Shown here: in pieces, positions 12,378-22,114 of the stretch
How the letters are laid out: each line of letters opens with the position of its first letter
How positions within the stretch are numbered: position 1 is the stretch's first letter
Source: Zygnema cylindricum
Lineage: Eukaryota; Streptophyta; Zygnematophyceae; Zygnematales; Zygnemataceae
Assembly (NCBI GenBank): GCA_037447655.1
Contig: JBBHKE010000967.1
Coordinates: forward strand, 62,001-126,000
DNA: 64,000 nucleotides
Direction of reading: 5' to 3'
Made by a program: the position numbers and the translations under genes
Notes under the pieces: generated by a model
The model's database searches: none
What the model was told of the DNA's origin: nothing
What the model saw: the letters and a program-made list of their open reading frames with translations, nothing else

Positions 12378-12936
12378 TATTGTCGAAAGATGGAATTCAT
12401 CAAATGCATAAAAGTTGCTAGTGCATTAGTCAACCTGAACAGCATAACTTAAAACTGAAAATGGCCGTATCGAGTTGTAAACGCTGTCTTTTCCACATCT
12501 TCCTCGGCAATTCTGATCTGATGATAACCGCTCCGCAAGTTTATCGTCGAAAAATATTTAGCTCCTGGTAAACCATCCCACAATTCGTCTATCCTCGGTT
12601 GAGGGTACACATTCTTCACCGTTAACTTGTTTAGCGCTCGGTAATCCACACACATTGGAAAACCTCCATCTTTCTTATACACGAAGAGGATGGGGCTCCA
12701 TACAGTGATTTGCTTGGTTCAATTGCCCCGACTTTGACCAACTCCGTAAATTGCTTTTTGAGTTTGTCTAATTTGGTGTAACTCATCTTGTACATCCGAT
12801 TAGCCGGGGGTATCGCTGCGGGCACAAGCTCTATCTTGTGGTCTACCTACCGCTTTGGAGGTAATCCTTCTAGGAGCTTCGGGGGAAAAACGTCAACTTA
12901 CTCCTCGAGAAGTTTTGTCACAACTTCGTGTAACTC
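12378..12936 (-). pseudogene. Ty3/gypsy reverse transcriptase fragment
   Basis: The minus strand reads a gypsy RT N-terminal half. It has [20 protein letters not shown], a frameshift near 12690, then [14 protein letters not shown] and [20 protein letters not shown]. It matches the RT of the gypsy element at 55.4-56.3 kb over its whole length, down to shared non-coding choices such as AAAGATGGAATTCAT. It lacks the FLDD catalytic motif and everything after it. It is joined to copia pol on one side and to a copia LTR on the other. Confidence 0.9.
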
Positions 12937-13761
12937 TGAGACCTCCATAAGTCCTCAGAGTGGACAGCTTCCAAGAAGCCTCTACGATAATCCTGACCCC
13001 TTTATGTTTAAGCAAAAATAACTGCCACCCTGGCAGACAAAAACTCTGACCAACTTCACCCCTATGAAGGCAAGACTCCCCTGAGTCGATAGCAAAAAGA
13101 ATCTCTGAATTTGCTCCCCTGAGCAGTAAGTTATGGAGGGTCAAAGTTGACCTTTTGTACAGAAGCTCTCTGGGAGAGGGGGTCCTATCTTCTAATTTTT
13201 CTAAGTCCTATCTCTCTCACAGACTCTATCTACTGATGTACGGAACCAATCAGAATTGATTTATGTACGCAAAAGTACAGCTGCCGGTGTACTTTATGTA
13301 CGGACATTGTACGACATGGCCAAAATGTCGACACATGTCAAATCCGGATTCGGTGCCATAATCTCCGGAGATTCCACAATCCAACGGAATTTCGCCATGC
13401 GTCATCCGATGTGGCGATGGCCACAAACCGCTGAAATCTTCCTCCGCGATCTCGGCGCTAATTCTGGCCGTCCGATTAAATTCGGCTTTAATCGTAGCCG
13501 TAATAAATACATGCGCAGTATTTGTTTCATTTACGAAACAAATGCGCGATACTGATTTTCGTCCGTACTATAAGTCGTACATTTATATTTTACTGGATCT
13601 ATGTATCCCGTAATTCATTTCAGTTAAATGGTTTGTCGCACGTATACATATTTAAATAACTATCAAACTATATACTACGTATCATTACTATTAGACTTAA
13701 CGGCTAAGGCTAACGGCTATATCTATCTGCCGGCCGGTAGGTACAAGGATCAAATCCTGCC
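12937..13761 (-). mobile_element. Copia-family LTR copy D, cut by an assembly gap
   Basis: It matches the LTRs at 20904-22095 and 25462-26634 (reverse complement) and is in minus orientation. Shared blocks are the GCAAAAAGAATC segment, the CTAAGTCC plus CTCTCTC block, paired GTAC-rich promoter-like sequences, the GTGGCGATGGCCACAAACCG block and the start of the tRNA-like module (13690-13761). The ATGTATC box and TTTCAGTTAAATGG also match. The far end is lost in the N gap. Confidence 0.75.
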
Positions 13762-13771
13762 NNNNNNNNNN
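13762..13771. other. Assembly gap (10 N)
   Basis: Ten unknown bases interrupt LTR copy D inside its tRNA-like T-arm. The true distance is unknown. Confidence 1.
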
Positions 13772-14005
13772 GGTGAATTTTGTGTAAAATATGCATGTGT
13801 GGACAGGCTAACTAAGCGCGAGTCATAAGCTTGAGAGAGGGAGGGGAGAGGAGAGAAGGAGAGAGTGGGGAGATAGGCGGACAAAAAAAAAAGTTTTGAA
13901 GAAAGGACGCAGGAAAGTGGATTTAGGTTGGAAGGTTCTACCGTACAGGTGACGTCACTCGTCATCAGAAGGAGTTACTTTCTTGGAAAATGTACGGACA
14001 GGAAG
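13772..14005. other. No gene seen
   Basis: It has a purine-rich stretch around 13830-13900 and otherwise unique sequence. I see no coding or structural signal. Confidence 0.4.
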
Positions 14006-14226
14006 TACACCGTGAATCGTTATGAGTGTTAAATTTTCTTTCGTCGCGTAAAACTTATTCTCTCCGTACACACTTGTCAGATTGTGGATCTGACGGTTAC
14101 GATTGAAAATTTATATTCTCGGCTTCCGATTGGCCGTCTGAAATTGAAAATCGGACAGGTGTGTACGTATAAAATGTGTTTTAAGTGGCGAAAAAAACGT
14201 CAGCGCTATTAGCAGTGCACGGTGTA
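14006..14226. mobile_element. 221-bp TIR MITE, copy 1
   Basis: The two ends are long imperfect inverted repeats. The left starts TACACCGTGAATCGTTATGA and the right, complemented, starts TACACCGTGCACTGCTAATA. Both continue through TTCGCCACTTAA-like and CACTTGTC-like blocks. A relative with the same ends and size sits at 49617-49830. There is no coding capacity. A target duplication is not clear. Confidence 0.75.
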
Positions 14227-14427
14227 GTGTACGATTGTACGGATCGTTAGTTTTCTCGCCCGTGGTGTGAACTGTGAAGGGTGTGAAGGTCGCCGTACAC
14301 AAAGGCGAAATGCGCCGTGACCTTCACACTTTGCAAAATACCGCCCGGGTACCTCTCATTTTTAGGGTTATATGTTTAGGGCTTTTTTAGTACAGCAAAT
14401 TGAGTCTCCCTATTAGTACAGATGTAT

Positions 14428-14545
14428 TTTTCGCCACTTCAAATATTATTTCTCGTGCACACGTGTTCGATTTTAGATCGGAGACCGCAATCGGAAGGTG
14501 AGAGAACCTGGCCTCACAATCGCAACCGTTGGATCAACATGACGC
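14428..14545. mobile_element. Partial MITE of the same family
   Basis: TTTTTCGCCACTTCAAAT, CGGAGACC and CAATCGCAACCGTTG blocks align with the middle of the 49617-49830 copy, without the terminal repeats. Confidence 0.5.
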
Positions 14546-14719
14546 CTAAGTTTGAACGGACTAAAGGGGTTTTAACTTTTAAGCGGCAAATTTAACAATC
14601 CGCACCAATAGCGATAAATGGTTTACCGTACGCATCCAACAAAACCACGCTATTAGTAAAAGCCAACCAGGCGAACGCAGAACCCATTCAGTAATTAGTT
14701 TCACATAAATTGTAAAATG

Positions 14720-15524
14720 TAGTGTTGTGTATTGGTAGCCATTTGCCGATAGTCGATATGCCCCTTTTTTTGGCTTACCCATAATCGATATATTGGCACG
14801 ATATATTGGTAGCAGCGTCAACGAGATGAAAAACAGATAAAGGTGAACTTCCATTGGAAGAAAAGTGGGGTTGTTTACTGGAAGTCGTACGATTTCGTAC
14901 AAATTCGTACCATTTTGTTTTTTTCGTCAGACGAAACATGACGAAGCATGTTTTCAGGATGGCTCCAATATTAAAGGCGTAAGTATCGACCGTTGGATGT
15001 CTCACTATTTTAGATTCGCGAAGCAATCGCGCACATCGTCCAGTGTGAAGAAACTCTCCTCGCGAGGAGAGTTTCCTAACACTGGACGATGTGCGCGATT
15101 GCTTACATCCAACGGTAGAATCTTACGCCTATTTTATTGGAATCATCTTGTTAACATGTTTCATCTGACAGAAAAAAAAAATTGGTACGAATTTGTACGA
15201 AATCGTACGGCTTCCAGTAAACAACCCCACTTTTCCTCTAATGGAGTAGAGGCCTAGTATCGAATTTTTATTGCGATAACACCGGTTTCAAAAACTATCG
15301 AAGATAACTCCGTAATCTGGTACGGAATGGATTGTGAAAAACAAAATCAAAAGTGTCCTCCCCCCTGGCGATCGCGACATCTCCGTACTCATTTTCTACA
15401 TTTTGTCCTTACAATAAATTCCGTACTATTCGTACGACTATATCGGTACCCCTCACCGTCTGATAACCGATAACAATCGGTATCAGTTTTATCGCGGTAA
15501 TTTTTTACCCGATACACAACACTA
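14720..15524. mobile_element. 805-bp hAT-like TIR element with 8-bp target duplication
   Basis: GTAAAATG occurs immediately outside both ends (14712-14719 and 15525-15532). The ends are inverted repeats: TAGTGTTGTGTATTGG at the left, and CCGATACACAACACTA at the right. Eight-bp duplications and TAGTGTTG-type termini are characteristic of hAT transposons. There is no transposase ORF, so it is non-autonomous. The subterminal parts are rich in TATCGATA-type motifs. A large foldback occupies the centre. Related sequence ending ACACAACACTA is at 35520-35728. Confidence 0.82.
14851..15244. repeat. 394-bp foldback palindrome
   Basis: The two halves are reverse complements of each other, with CCATTGGAAGAAAAGTGGGG at the left and its counterpart before 15244. 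The central 24 bp (15051-15074) are a perfect palindrome around CCTCGCGAGG, and the next blocks (TGCGCGATTG and ACACTGGACGATG) also pair. The arms diverge mainly at 14915-15000. It could be a nested MITE or the core of the surrounding hAT-like element. Confidence 0.85.
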
Positions 15525-15981
15525 GTAAAATGAGTGTGTAGACGAATGAGTGAGTAAAGTGAGTGATTAGAGCCAAGTGGCTCAAACTTATGTGAAAATG
15601 AACGAGGCTGTGAACACCTTTTGTCCCTTTTGTACACATTATATTAGTATGGTAGGGTCCCCACATAACCAAAACTTGTGAATGAAACTTCGGAATGAAA
15701 TGTTATATTTCAACGAAGATTTTGCATAGTACTTCTAGAGTGTTCATATGTCCAAAAACAAAGTCGTAACTTTGAAATGTGACGATTTTATTCGTTGTAC
15801 AACTTGTAACGATTGAAGACGACCACGAAACTTTCGAAAATTGGTGATGCTAACAAAACTAACGACGGTTGTAGACGTCAAATATTATGCGAAAAATATT
15901 TAACGATTTTCAAAAGCAAAATACTAACCTACGTGAAAACGAGCAAACACAAAAAGAGGTTGTTTAGAAAAGGCTCTCGTC
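15525..15981. other. No gene seen
   Basis: AT-rich unique sequence. I found no coding or repeat signal. Confidence 0.4.
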
Positions 15982-16555
15982 CATCAAGCGTTGTCAATAA
16001 TCTTACAAACACGTTTACGGGTAGTATTATATTGTTATTTTATCCATCAAGTCTTGCCAGAAAGGCAACTATCACCTATGTTTTTTATTCCGATTGATAC
16101 ATTGTATGTTCTCATTCAAACGCCGAGAATAGTCAAATATTTTAATTCCACAAAATTTGAATGTCATATTTGTACAAAACAGACAAAGTTTAAGATTTGT
16201 AGAAACGTACTAAATTTTAAGATCATCACGTGCGTACTTTATCACTATATGAATTTTGTTTTCTATGTTTTAACGCAACTTACTTTCCGCAAAGGTATAT
16301 GGACGGCAAAAAGAGCGTCAAAGGATATCTTCCGTCATATGTTTTTGCGTCGATGGGTAGATTTCAACCCACCCGGTCGAAGGAACATGGTTTTTGCCAA
16401 TTTTCCGGTTGTCATCGCTCTCCATCGTGGATTATATCTTTTATTTCCAAGTGTAACAATGTTATAAGACAAGTGTGTGACTAGTGATCTCATTGAAAAC
16501 AGTTGATGCACAAACCACAAATTGGATAGGATGAGCTTTGCTTCAAAAACAAAAA
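15982..16555. repeat. Diverged duplicate R1
   Basis: It is colinear with R2 (16809-16854 plus 17697-18222). Shared blocks include ATCAAGCGTT, GTGCGTACTTTAT, GGATATC and TGGATAGGA-type segments. It represents the uninterrupted version of the site where copy C of the 865-bp family inserted in R2. An ORF of 158 codons crosses it but has no recognisable homologue, and its counterpart in R2 is not open. Confidence 0.6.
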
Positions 16556-16808
16556 ATCGAACGTTGAAGTTGTCGCCCAAAAGTTTGTAGAATCTTTGAC
16601 AAATTTTCAGTAAATATTAAAAAAAAAAAAAAATACAGCCTAAAATAAAAATATATGTTTTGTAGTAAACAACCTTACTTTTTTCTTGGTGGAGCCCCAC
16701 CCTTACCAGACATAACAGAAGACTCCATAAGATAGAGAACTTAGAAACATATTTGTGTGTTCACTAAGACCTTTTAATGGAATAGAGGCATAAAGGGGCT
16801 ATTCTCGA
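16556..16808. other. Spacer between duplicates
   Basis: It contains an A14 run near 16619. No other signal is seen. Confidence 0.4.
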
Positions 16809-18222
16809 TCAAGCGTTTCCAATAATCGTACGAACACGTTTAGTGGGAGTAGTAGTTGTTGTTCTGAGAAAACTGCTGGCACTAAAGATGAAGAAGATGC
16901 AGCAGTAGTCATCGTAGAACAAATCAAAAGAGGAGGCTTCCGCAAATATCGATGGCTGAATAGCAACTTTGACAAGCTATAACTTTCACAAAAATGATCC
17001 AATGGTCCTGAAAATTTACCACAGTGTAGATAACATACAAAAAAACACCCACACATAATTTCAATGAATTCCGCTCACATATCTGTGAGATATGCAGAAA
17101 TGAAATTACATAGAACTGAGTGCACAGTTTTCATATCATTTGTTCCTAATGAATCAAAAATTCACTAAGTCCTACTTCTATACACCGAAACTACACTAAG
17201 CTGTACGGAGGCATTCCACAGACATCTAACATTCTAACACAAGAAATATTGGAGTATACCTTGGTAACAAGGTATGTCATAAACCACATTCTCAACACTA
17301 AACAAATAATTCACTACAAACAAAATTATGTTCTACCAAATATTTACACCGAAGTTCAAACAACGTAAAGTGATAGTGATCTAGTCACGCCTCGTCAGTA
17401 TTTGTTGGCGGCGGCTGTCAACTGTCCGATTAGAGGATTTAGCACCGTAAAACTGACTTCACGAATTCCCGTGGTCCTGCCGAATTTCCGTACGTCCACG
17501 GAGGACATACTCACGCATTTCTCTCAAATGACGACGCGTGTCCCAAGTGTGAATGGACCGTGAACTCCCAACTTCACTGTCACACAAATTTTGGTAAGTA
17601 CTGAACCGAACTCAACCAAAAATAACTTAAGTCTTGAACAGCTCTCTCTCCCTCACAGCTGAGGCATAGAGAGGACTAAAACTTTCTAAAAACAACAGTA
17701 GTTTGATCACTTCTCTATCATGTCGTACAAAGAATGTAACTATAGCCTACGTGCTTTATTGTGTGTGGCACCAGTGGTTCTAGTTCAGACGCAGAGAATA
17801 CTCAAAGATTTTAAAATCACATAAATTAAACTTATATTTGCACGGATGGACGAAATTTAACATTTGTAGGATGGTATTAAACTTTAAGATTCGTTTGTGC
17901 GTACTTTATTACTGTTCAAATCGTCCCATTATGTTCTAAACGCGAAGTCTTTCTCCCGAAGGTTAATGGATAGCAAAAAAAGTGTTATAGGATATCCTCA
18001 CGCTAAGATTTTTTTGTCAGCTGCGTTGGATTTGAATCCACCATTTCCGATTGCATATGGCCTTTGTCGATTGTAGGTATTTTTCGCAAATCAACGGTGG
18101 ATCATATATTTTATTTATAATTGTATCAATCGTACATGTCTACTGTAAGACTATTTTTTTCTTTGAAAACACATGAGGACACTATCAAAAAATTGGATAG
18201 AACGAGCGTTTGCATTGAAAAC
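16809..18222. repeat. Diverged duplicate R2, split by an insertion
   Basis: The left piece (16809-16854) and right piece (17697-18222) together match R1. The intervening 842 bp is a TIR element. The split point is flanked by AGTA on both sides. Confidence 0.6.
16855..17696. mobile_element. 842-bp TIR element, copy C
   Basis: It is full length relative to copy A, with the same GTTGTTGTTCTGAG start and AAAACAAC end. AGTA flanks both sides (16851-16854 and 17697-17700), giving a second independent 4-bp target duplication. Internal ORFs are short and unrelated to known proteins. Its two independent insertions show that the family has moved in this genome. Confidence 0.87.
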
Positions 18223-19984
18223 ACCCTTGGACGATCTTACCAGCGTTATCCAAAAGGTCCTAGAGGTAACAATGACCGTTGGATTGTACTTGGGTATTCA
18301 TCCACAAAGCACTCGCTCCTTTTGGTTTCGTAATTGACTACCGACCTCCAGAATGTTACTATATAATTTCACAATGTGTAGGATTTTTGCACGTGGCTGA
18401 TAAAGATACGTATCACGATATAATAAGGTAATAAATATCACATGTAACAAATGATGTGTGCCTCCAAACAAAGTGGACGTGAATACACCGAAATCCAATT
18501 GAAAATCAATGTCGAAATGTATTTATCTGTCACGCTTCTTTTAACAACGTTCCAACTTCGTGGTTTCTCGCGCAAATATTCATAATAAGTGTGATATAAG
18601 ACATGGTACCCAAGTACATGGTTTGCAAATGAAGATTTCAACATTTTACATTAAAATTGGTCAGGTTGTAAAATTTGTAACGATCTTTAGTTTTGAATAT
18701 TAGCTTACATGGAAGCACGCGGATTAGAATACGACAAAACAACTTGTTAACATGTAGTACACAATGGCAGTTTGTAAAAAAATTTTACAACTAGTAATGT
18801 TGATGGTAAAATCACAAAAGCCTCGTGAGTGAACTTCGACCTTAGCGTTAATGTTTTGTTGGTATTAAGACATTGAACCCGAAATAGAGTTTATAACAAT
18901 AATTGTTTATTAACACTAATAATTTTTTTTACACCATAAGCAATTGGCGGGGGACTAATTCATCGTATATGGTACAACATGAATCAGCTAATAGTGTTAA
19001 TAACATCCATACATCAATGCCCGTATTTTTTTAATAGTATGAGCCATTCACGTTGTATTTTGCTTCAAGAAACATTTAACTCGTTCCCTCAACGGAATGT
19101 GATATTACATAGAAAAACAAATGGTTATCTATTATTTCATCTATTTTATCTATTAATGTGAAAGTACCTTCAGATTAGACTTGTAATAGCAAGGGAAAAT
19201 CGCTTGATCTTGTTTGCACATGTTCAAACATCGACTGCGTGAACAAGAACTGTAACAGGGACTACAACCGCTAGATTATGGGATCGTTAAGAAAATTAGT
19301 GTTACCACTAGATTATGAGATCGTGAAGAAAACCAGTGTAACGTGTGGTAATTAGAGTTAATGTTTTGTTTGCTTAAGACCACAAAACTTAAAATAGAGT
19401 TAACAACATGATTTTATCTACTCTAATGATAGATATTCACATTCTCACCAATATCAATTCCTTCACATTAGTAGCGATTCAAATAGTCCGTTGTTGGTCA
19501 CCCAATGGCTAAATAATGCCAATAGATCTGGTCCTACCTACGTTTTCTGCTCAATAGACCACCGAATAAATTATGTTAGGCAAGTGGCGAAACAGCTGTG
19601 TGCGCAAGATAACAAATTCTTTAGTTTCACGAGATGTAACTTTTGGCATTGCATCTAACGCGTTCACACGATAGACGCCTACGATTAACCATAACGTGAA
19701 TACAACAAACCATTTTCCGTATGGTGGTATGGGAAGGGTCGGTGAGAAAGCTGTATGCACGCGTCGAGTCACCCAACCGTGTAACGCTCCTCGAGTTTAA
19801 TCGACATTTTAACGAAGGTCAAGCCTGTCATATGTGATGAATGTATCCAATATCGACATTTCTTTGGTTGACTTACGTATTTTTGTGGCCGCCATTGGCA
19901 CACAAAATTGGCAGTCTACCGAAAGCCCTTTATGATAAAATATGATTTCCTTTTTTCTTCAATAACAGTAGTCACTCTGATCCC
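18223..19984. other. No gene seen
   Basis: About 1.8 kb of AT-rich sequence. The ORFs are short with no recognisable similarity. A weak internal repeat occurs (GGATCGTTAAGAAAA and GAGATCGTGAAGAAAA near 19280-19330). Confidence 0.4.
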
Positions 19985-20870
19985 CAACAGATCTTACTTA
20001 CCTCACCTGTGTGAGGGCTTGACTCCCTTGGATCAAACGCAAAAGAAATCTACAAATTTGCTTAACGGAGCAGTTAACAATTTAAGGCCAAAGTAAGCCT
20101 TTTGTATAAAAGCTCACTAGGAGAGAGGCGGCTGCTTCAGATTTTCCTAAGTCCTAAATCCCCTCTCTAAACCCTATATTACTGTTTTACCTATCTAATC
20201 AAAATATTGTACAGTACAGAAAGGTACACAAGCCGTGGTACTTTCTATACGGTCAGTGTACGACATAGCCATAAAGCAAACGCTTGTCGCCTTCTTGCTC
20301 ATTTTGATATACTACGAGAATTCTGCAAATCAATGGGTGTGCACCACGTGTCATCTTGTGATGTGACGACCGAAAAACGCTAAAGTGGTCGTTCCCCGAT
20401 GTCGGTTTGCATGCAAGCCGTCCGATGTAGACCGACTTTAAATGTCACTCGTTCATACAAATGTGCGGTACATTTGTTTTTGTACGGAGTACCGTACATT
20501 CGGATCTATGTTACACTCTGTTCCTATACCCAGTTATATGATATATGGTACGTTTTCAACTTTAAGTATTTATCAAACCCTGCATACTTCAACGAACTTC
20601 TACGACTTACCAGTTAGAGCGACGGCTACGCTTAGCGTTGCCGGTCAAAGGTTCGAGTCCTGTCAGACTCAACTTTTTTTGTAAAAGTGACTTTGTCACT
20701 ATTTTTATCCCCTATCTTCCTACCTTCTTTTTCTTTAGCCATGGCTTCATCTTTCTCTCCTAAGTCTTCAGTGACTACAACAAGTGTGGGGACTTTAAGA
20801 GAGAGATTAAGCGTCAGGCTAATTTTTCTATATAACCCATCTTCTTTTCTAATTTAAGACCTAAAAAATG
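19985..20870 (-). mobile_element. Copia-family LTR copy E (solo or truncated)
   Basis: It shares the order of blocks with the LTR at 20904-22095: a GCTTGACTCCCTTGG-like segment, the GAGAGAGGCGGCTGC block, CTAAGTCCTAAATCCCCTCT, a GTACG-rich segment, a tRNA-like module and CAGCCATGGCTTCA. No coding sequence is attached. It lies head-to-tail against the next LTR with about 30 bp between them. Confidence 0.7.
20601..20680 (+). other. tRNA-like sequence in LTR copy E
   Basis: A D-arm-like CAGTTAGAGCG is followed by a hairpin-forming segment (CGGC...GCCG with ACGC/GCGT inside). A perfect Pol III B box, GGTTCGAGTCC (20650-20660), comes next, and 14 bp later a T7 run (20674-20680) of Pol III terminator type. 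The acceptor stem does not pair well and the anticodon arm is too long, so it is not a working tRNA gene. It lies antisense to the LTR. Confidence 0.5.
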
Positions 20871-20903
20871 TAATTCTATGGGGTCCATTCCCCCCCACAG
20901 AAT

Positions 20904-22095
20904 TCGCAGGTCTAAAGAAGCTAATCTAGGTAGTGCCGAATCCAAGTTTATATAAACCCAAATGATTGACCCTTTGACAATCAGAACCATATAACAACTT
21001 CACCCATGTGAAAGAAGACTTTCTGCGTACTCAGTTCCACCACAGAATGCAAAGATAGAATATGAGATTTGGACACATTCACCCACTTTGACTTTCCCTT
21101 AGAAATGCAGCTACCCAGGCAGGCAAAAACTCTGACCGACTACATCCCTGTGTAGCGTGGACTCCCTTGAGTCCGCAGCAAAAAGAATCACTGAAAATGG
21201 TCAACTGAATGAGTTGATAATAAATGGCAAAATTTGCATATTTATACAGATGCATTCTGGGAGAGAGGTGGCTACCTACCAAAATATTCTAAGTCCAAAA
21301 ACCCCTCTCTAAACCCTCTAACACTAAGGTACTAACCAATCGAATTATTGTAGAGGATATAAAGGTACAGGTGTCGGTGTACCTTTTGTACGACCATCGT
21401 AGGACATGGTAAAAAAGGCGACACATGCCATATTCGGACTCATTGCTATAATCCCCAGAGATGCCGCAAGCGAATGTGATCGTGCCACGTGTCAATTGAC
21501 GTGGCGATGACCGCAAACCGCCAAAAACATATTCCGCGATCTCGGCATCTATCGCGGTCGTTCGATCAAAACCGGCTTACAATTTTAGCCATCGAAAATT
21601 GATGCGCGGTATTTGTTTCGCTGTCGAAACAAATGCGCAGAATCCGTTTCGTCACCTACCGTGCTCCCTACTATATAAAACTGTATCTATGCACTACGTA
21701 TCTATTTCCAGTTAAACGAATTAGTGTACATGTAACTATTTATATATTTATCAAACCCTATATAACCTAGCACTAGTCCTAGACTTAACGGACAAAGCTA
21801 ACGGCTACACGTGACTTGACGGACGGTAGGTACCTAGAACAATTCCTGGGTCCGTCTAGTACCTTTTGGTAAATCTACCTAATTTACCCCCTGTTTTCTT
21901 TGGAAAGCTTAGGCAGCCATGGCTCAGCTCCCTATCCAACCTTCACTAACTATAACAAGTGTGGGGGCTTGGAGAGGGGAGTTAGAGGTAGAGTGCCTCA
22001 ACAAGTGTGGGGGCTTGGAGAGGGGAGTTAGAGGTAGAGTGCCTCTGCCTTTTTTCTATCCTAATACAGACCTGGGAAATACTCAAATATCAACA
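20904..22095 (-). mobile_element. 3' LTR and flank of copia element 2 (copy A of LTR family)
   Basis: Read on the minus strand it starts TGTTGATATTTGAGTATT just after the pol gene ends, so it is the downstream LTR. It matches the LTR at 25462 over about 1.1 kb. It has a tRNA-like module (about 21780-21860) and a local 46-bp tandem duplication at 21953-22046. A TATATAAAAC motif near 21673 and the paired GTAC-rich region resemble promoter sequence. The exact inner boundary of the LTR is uncertain. Confidence 0.8.
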
Positions 22096-22114
22096 AAAAA
22101 TACCTCATAAATTC

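Noticed and set aside
15991-16467. 158-codon ORF in duplicate R1
   Set aside because: No recognisable motif, and the colinear duplicate R2 is not open in the same frame.
20601-20680. Functional tRNA gene
   Set aside because: The acceptor stem does not pair and there is no normal 7-nt anticodon loop, so only a tRNA-like remnant is claimed.
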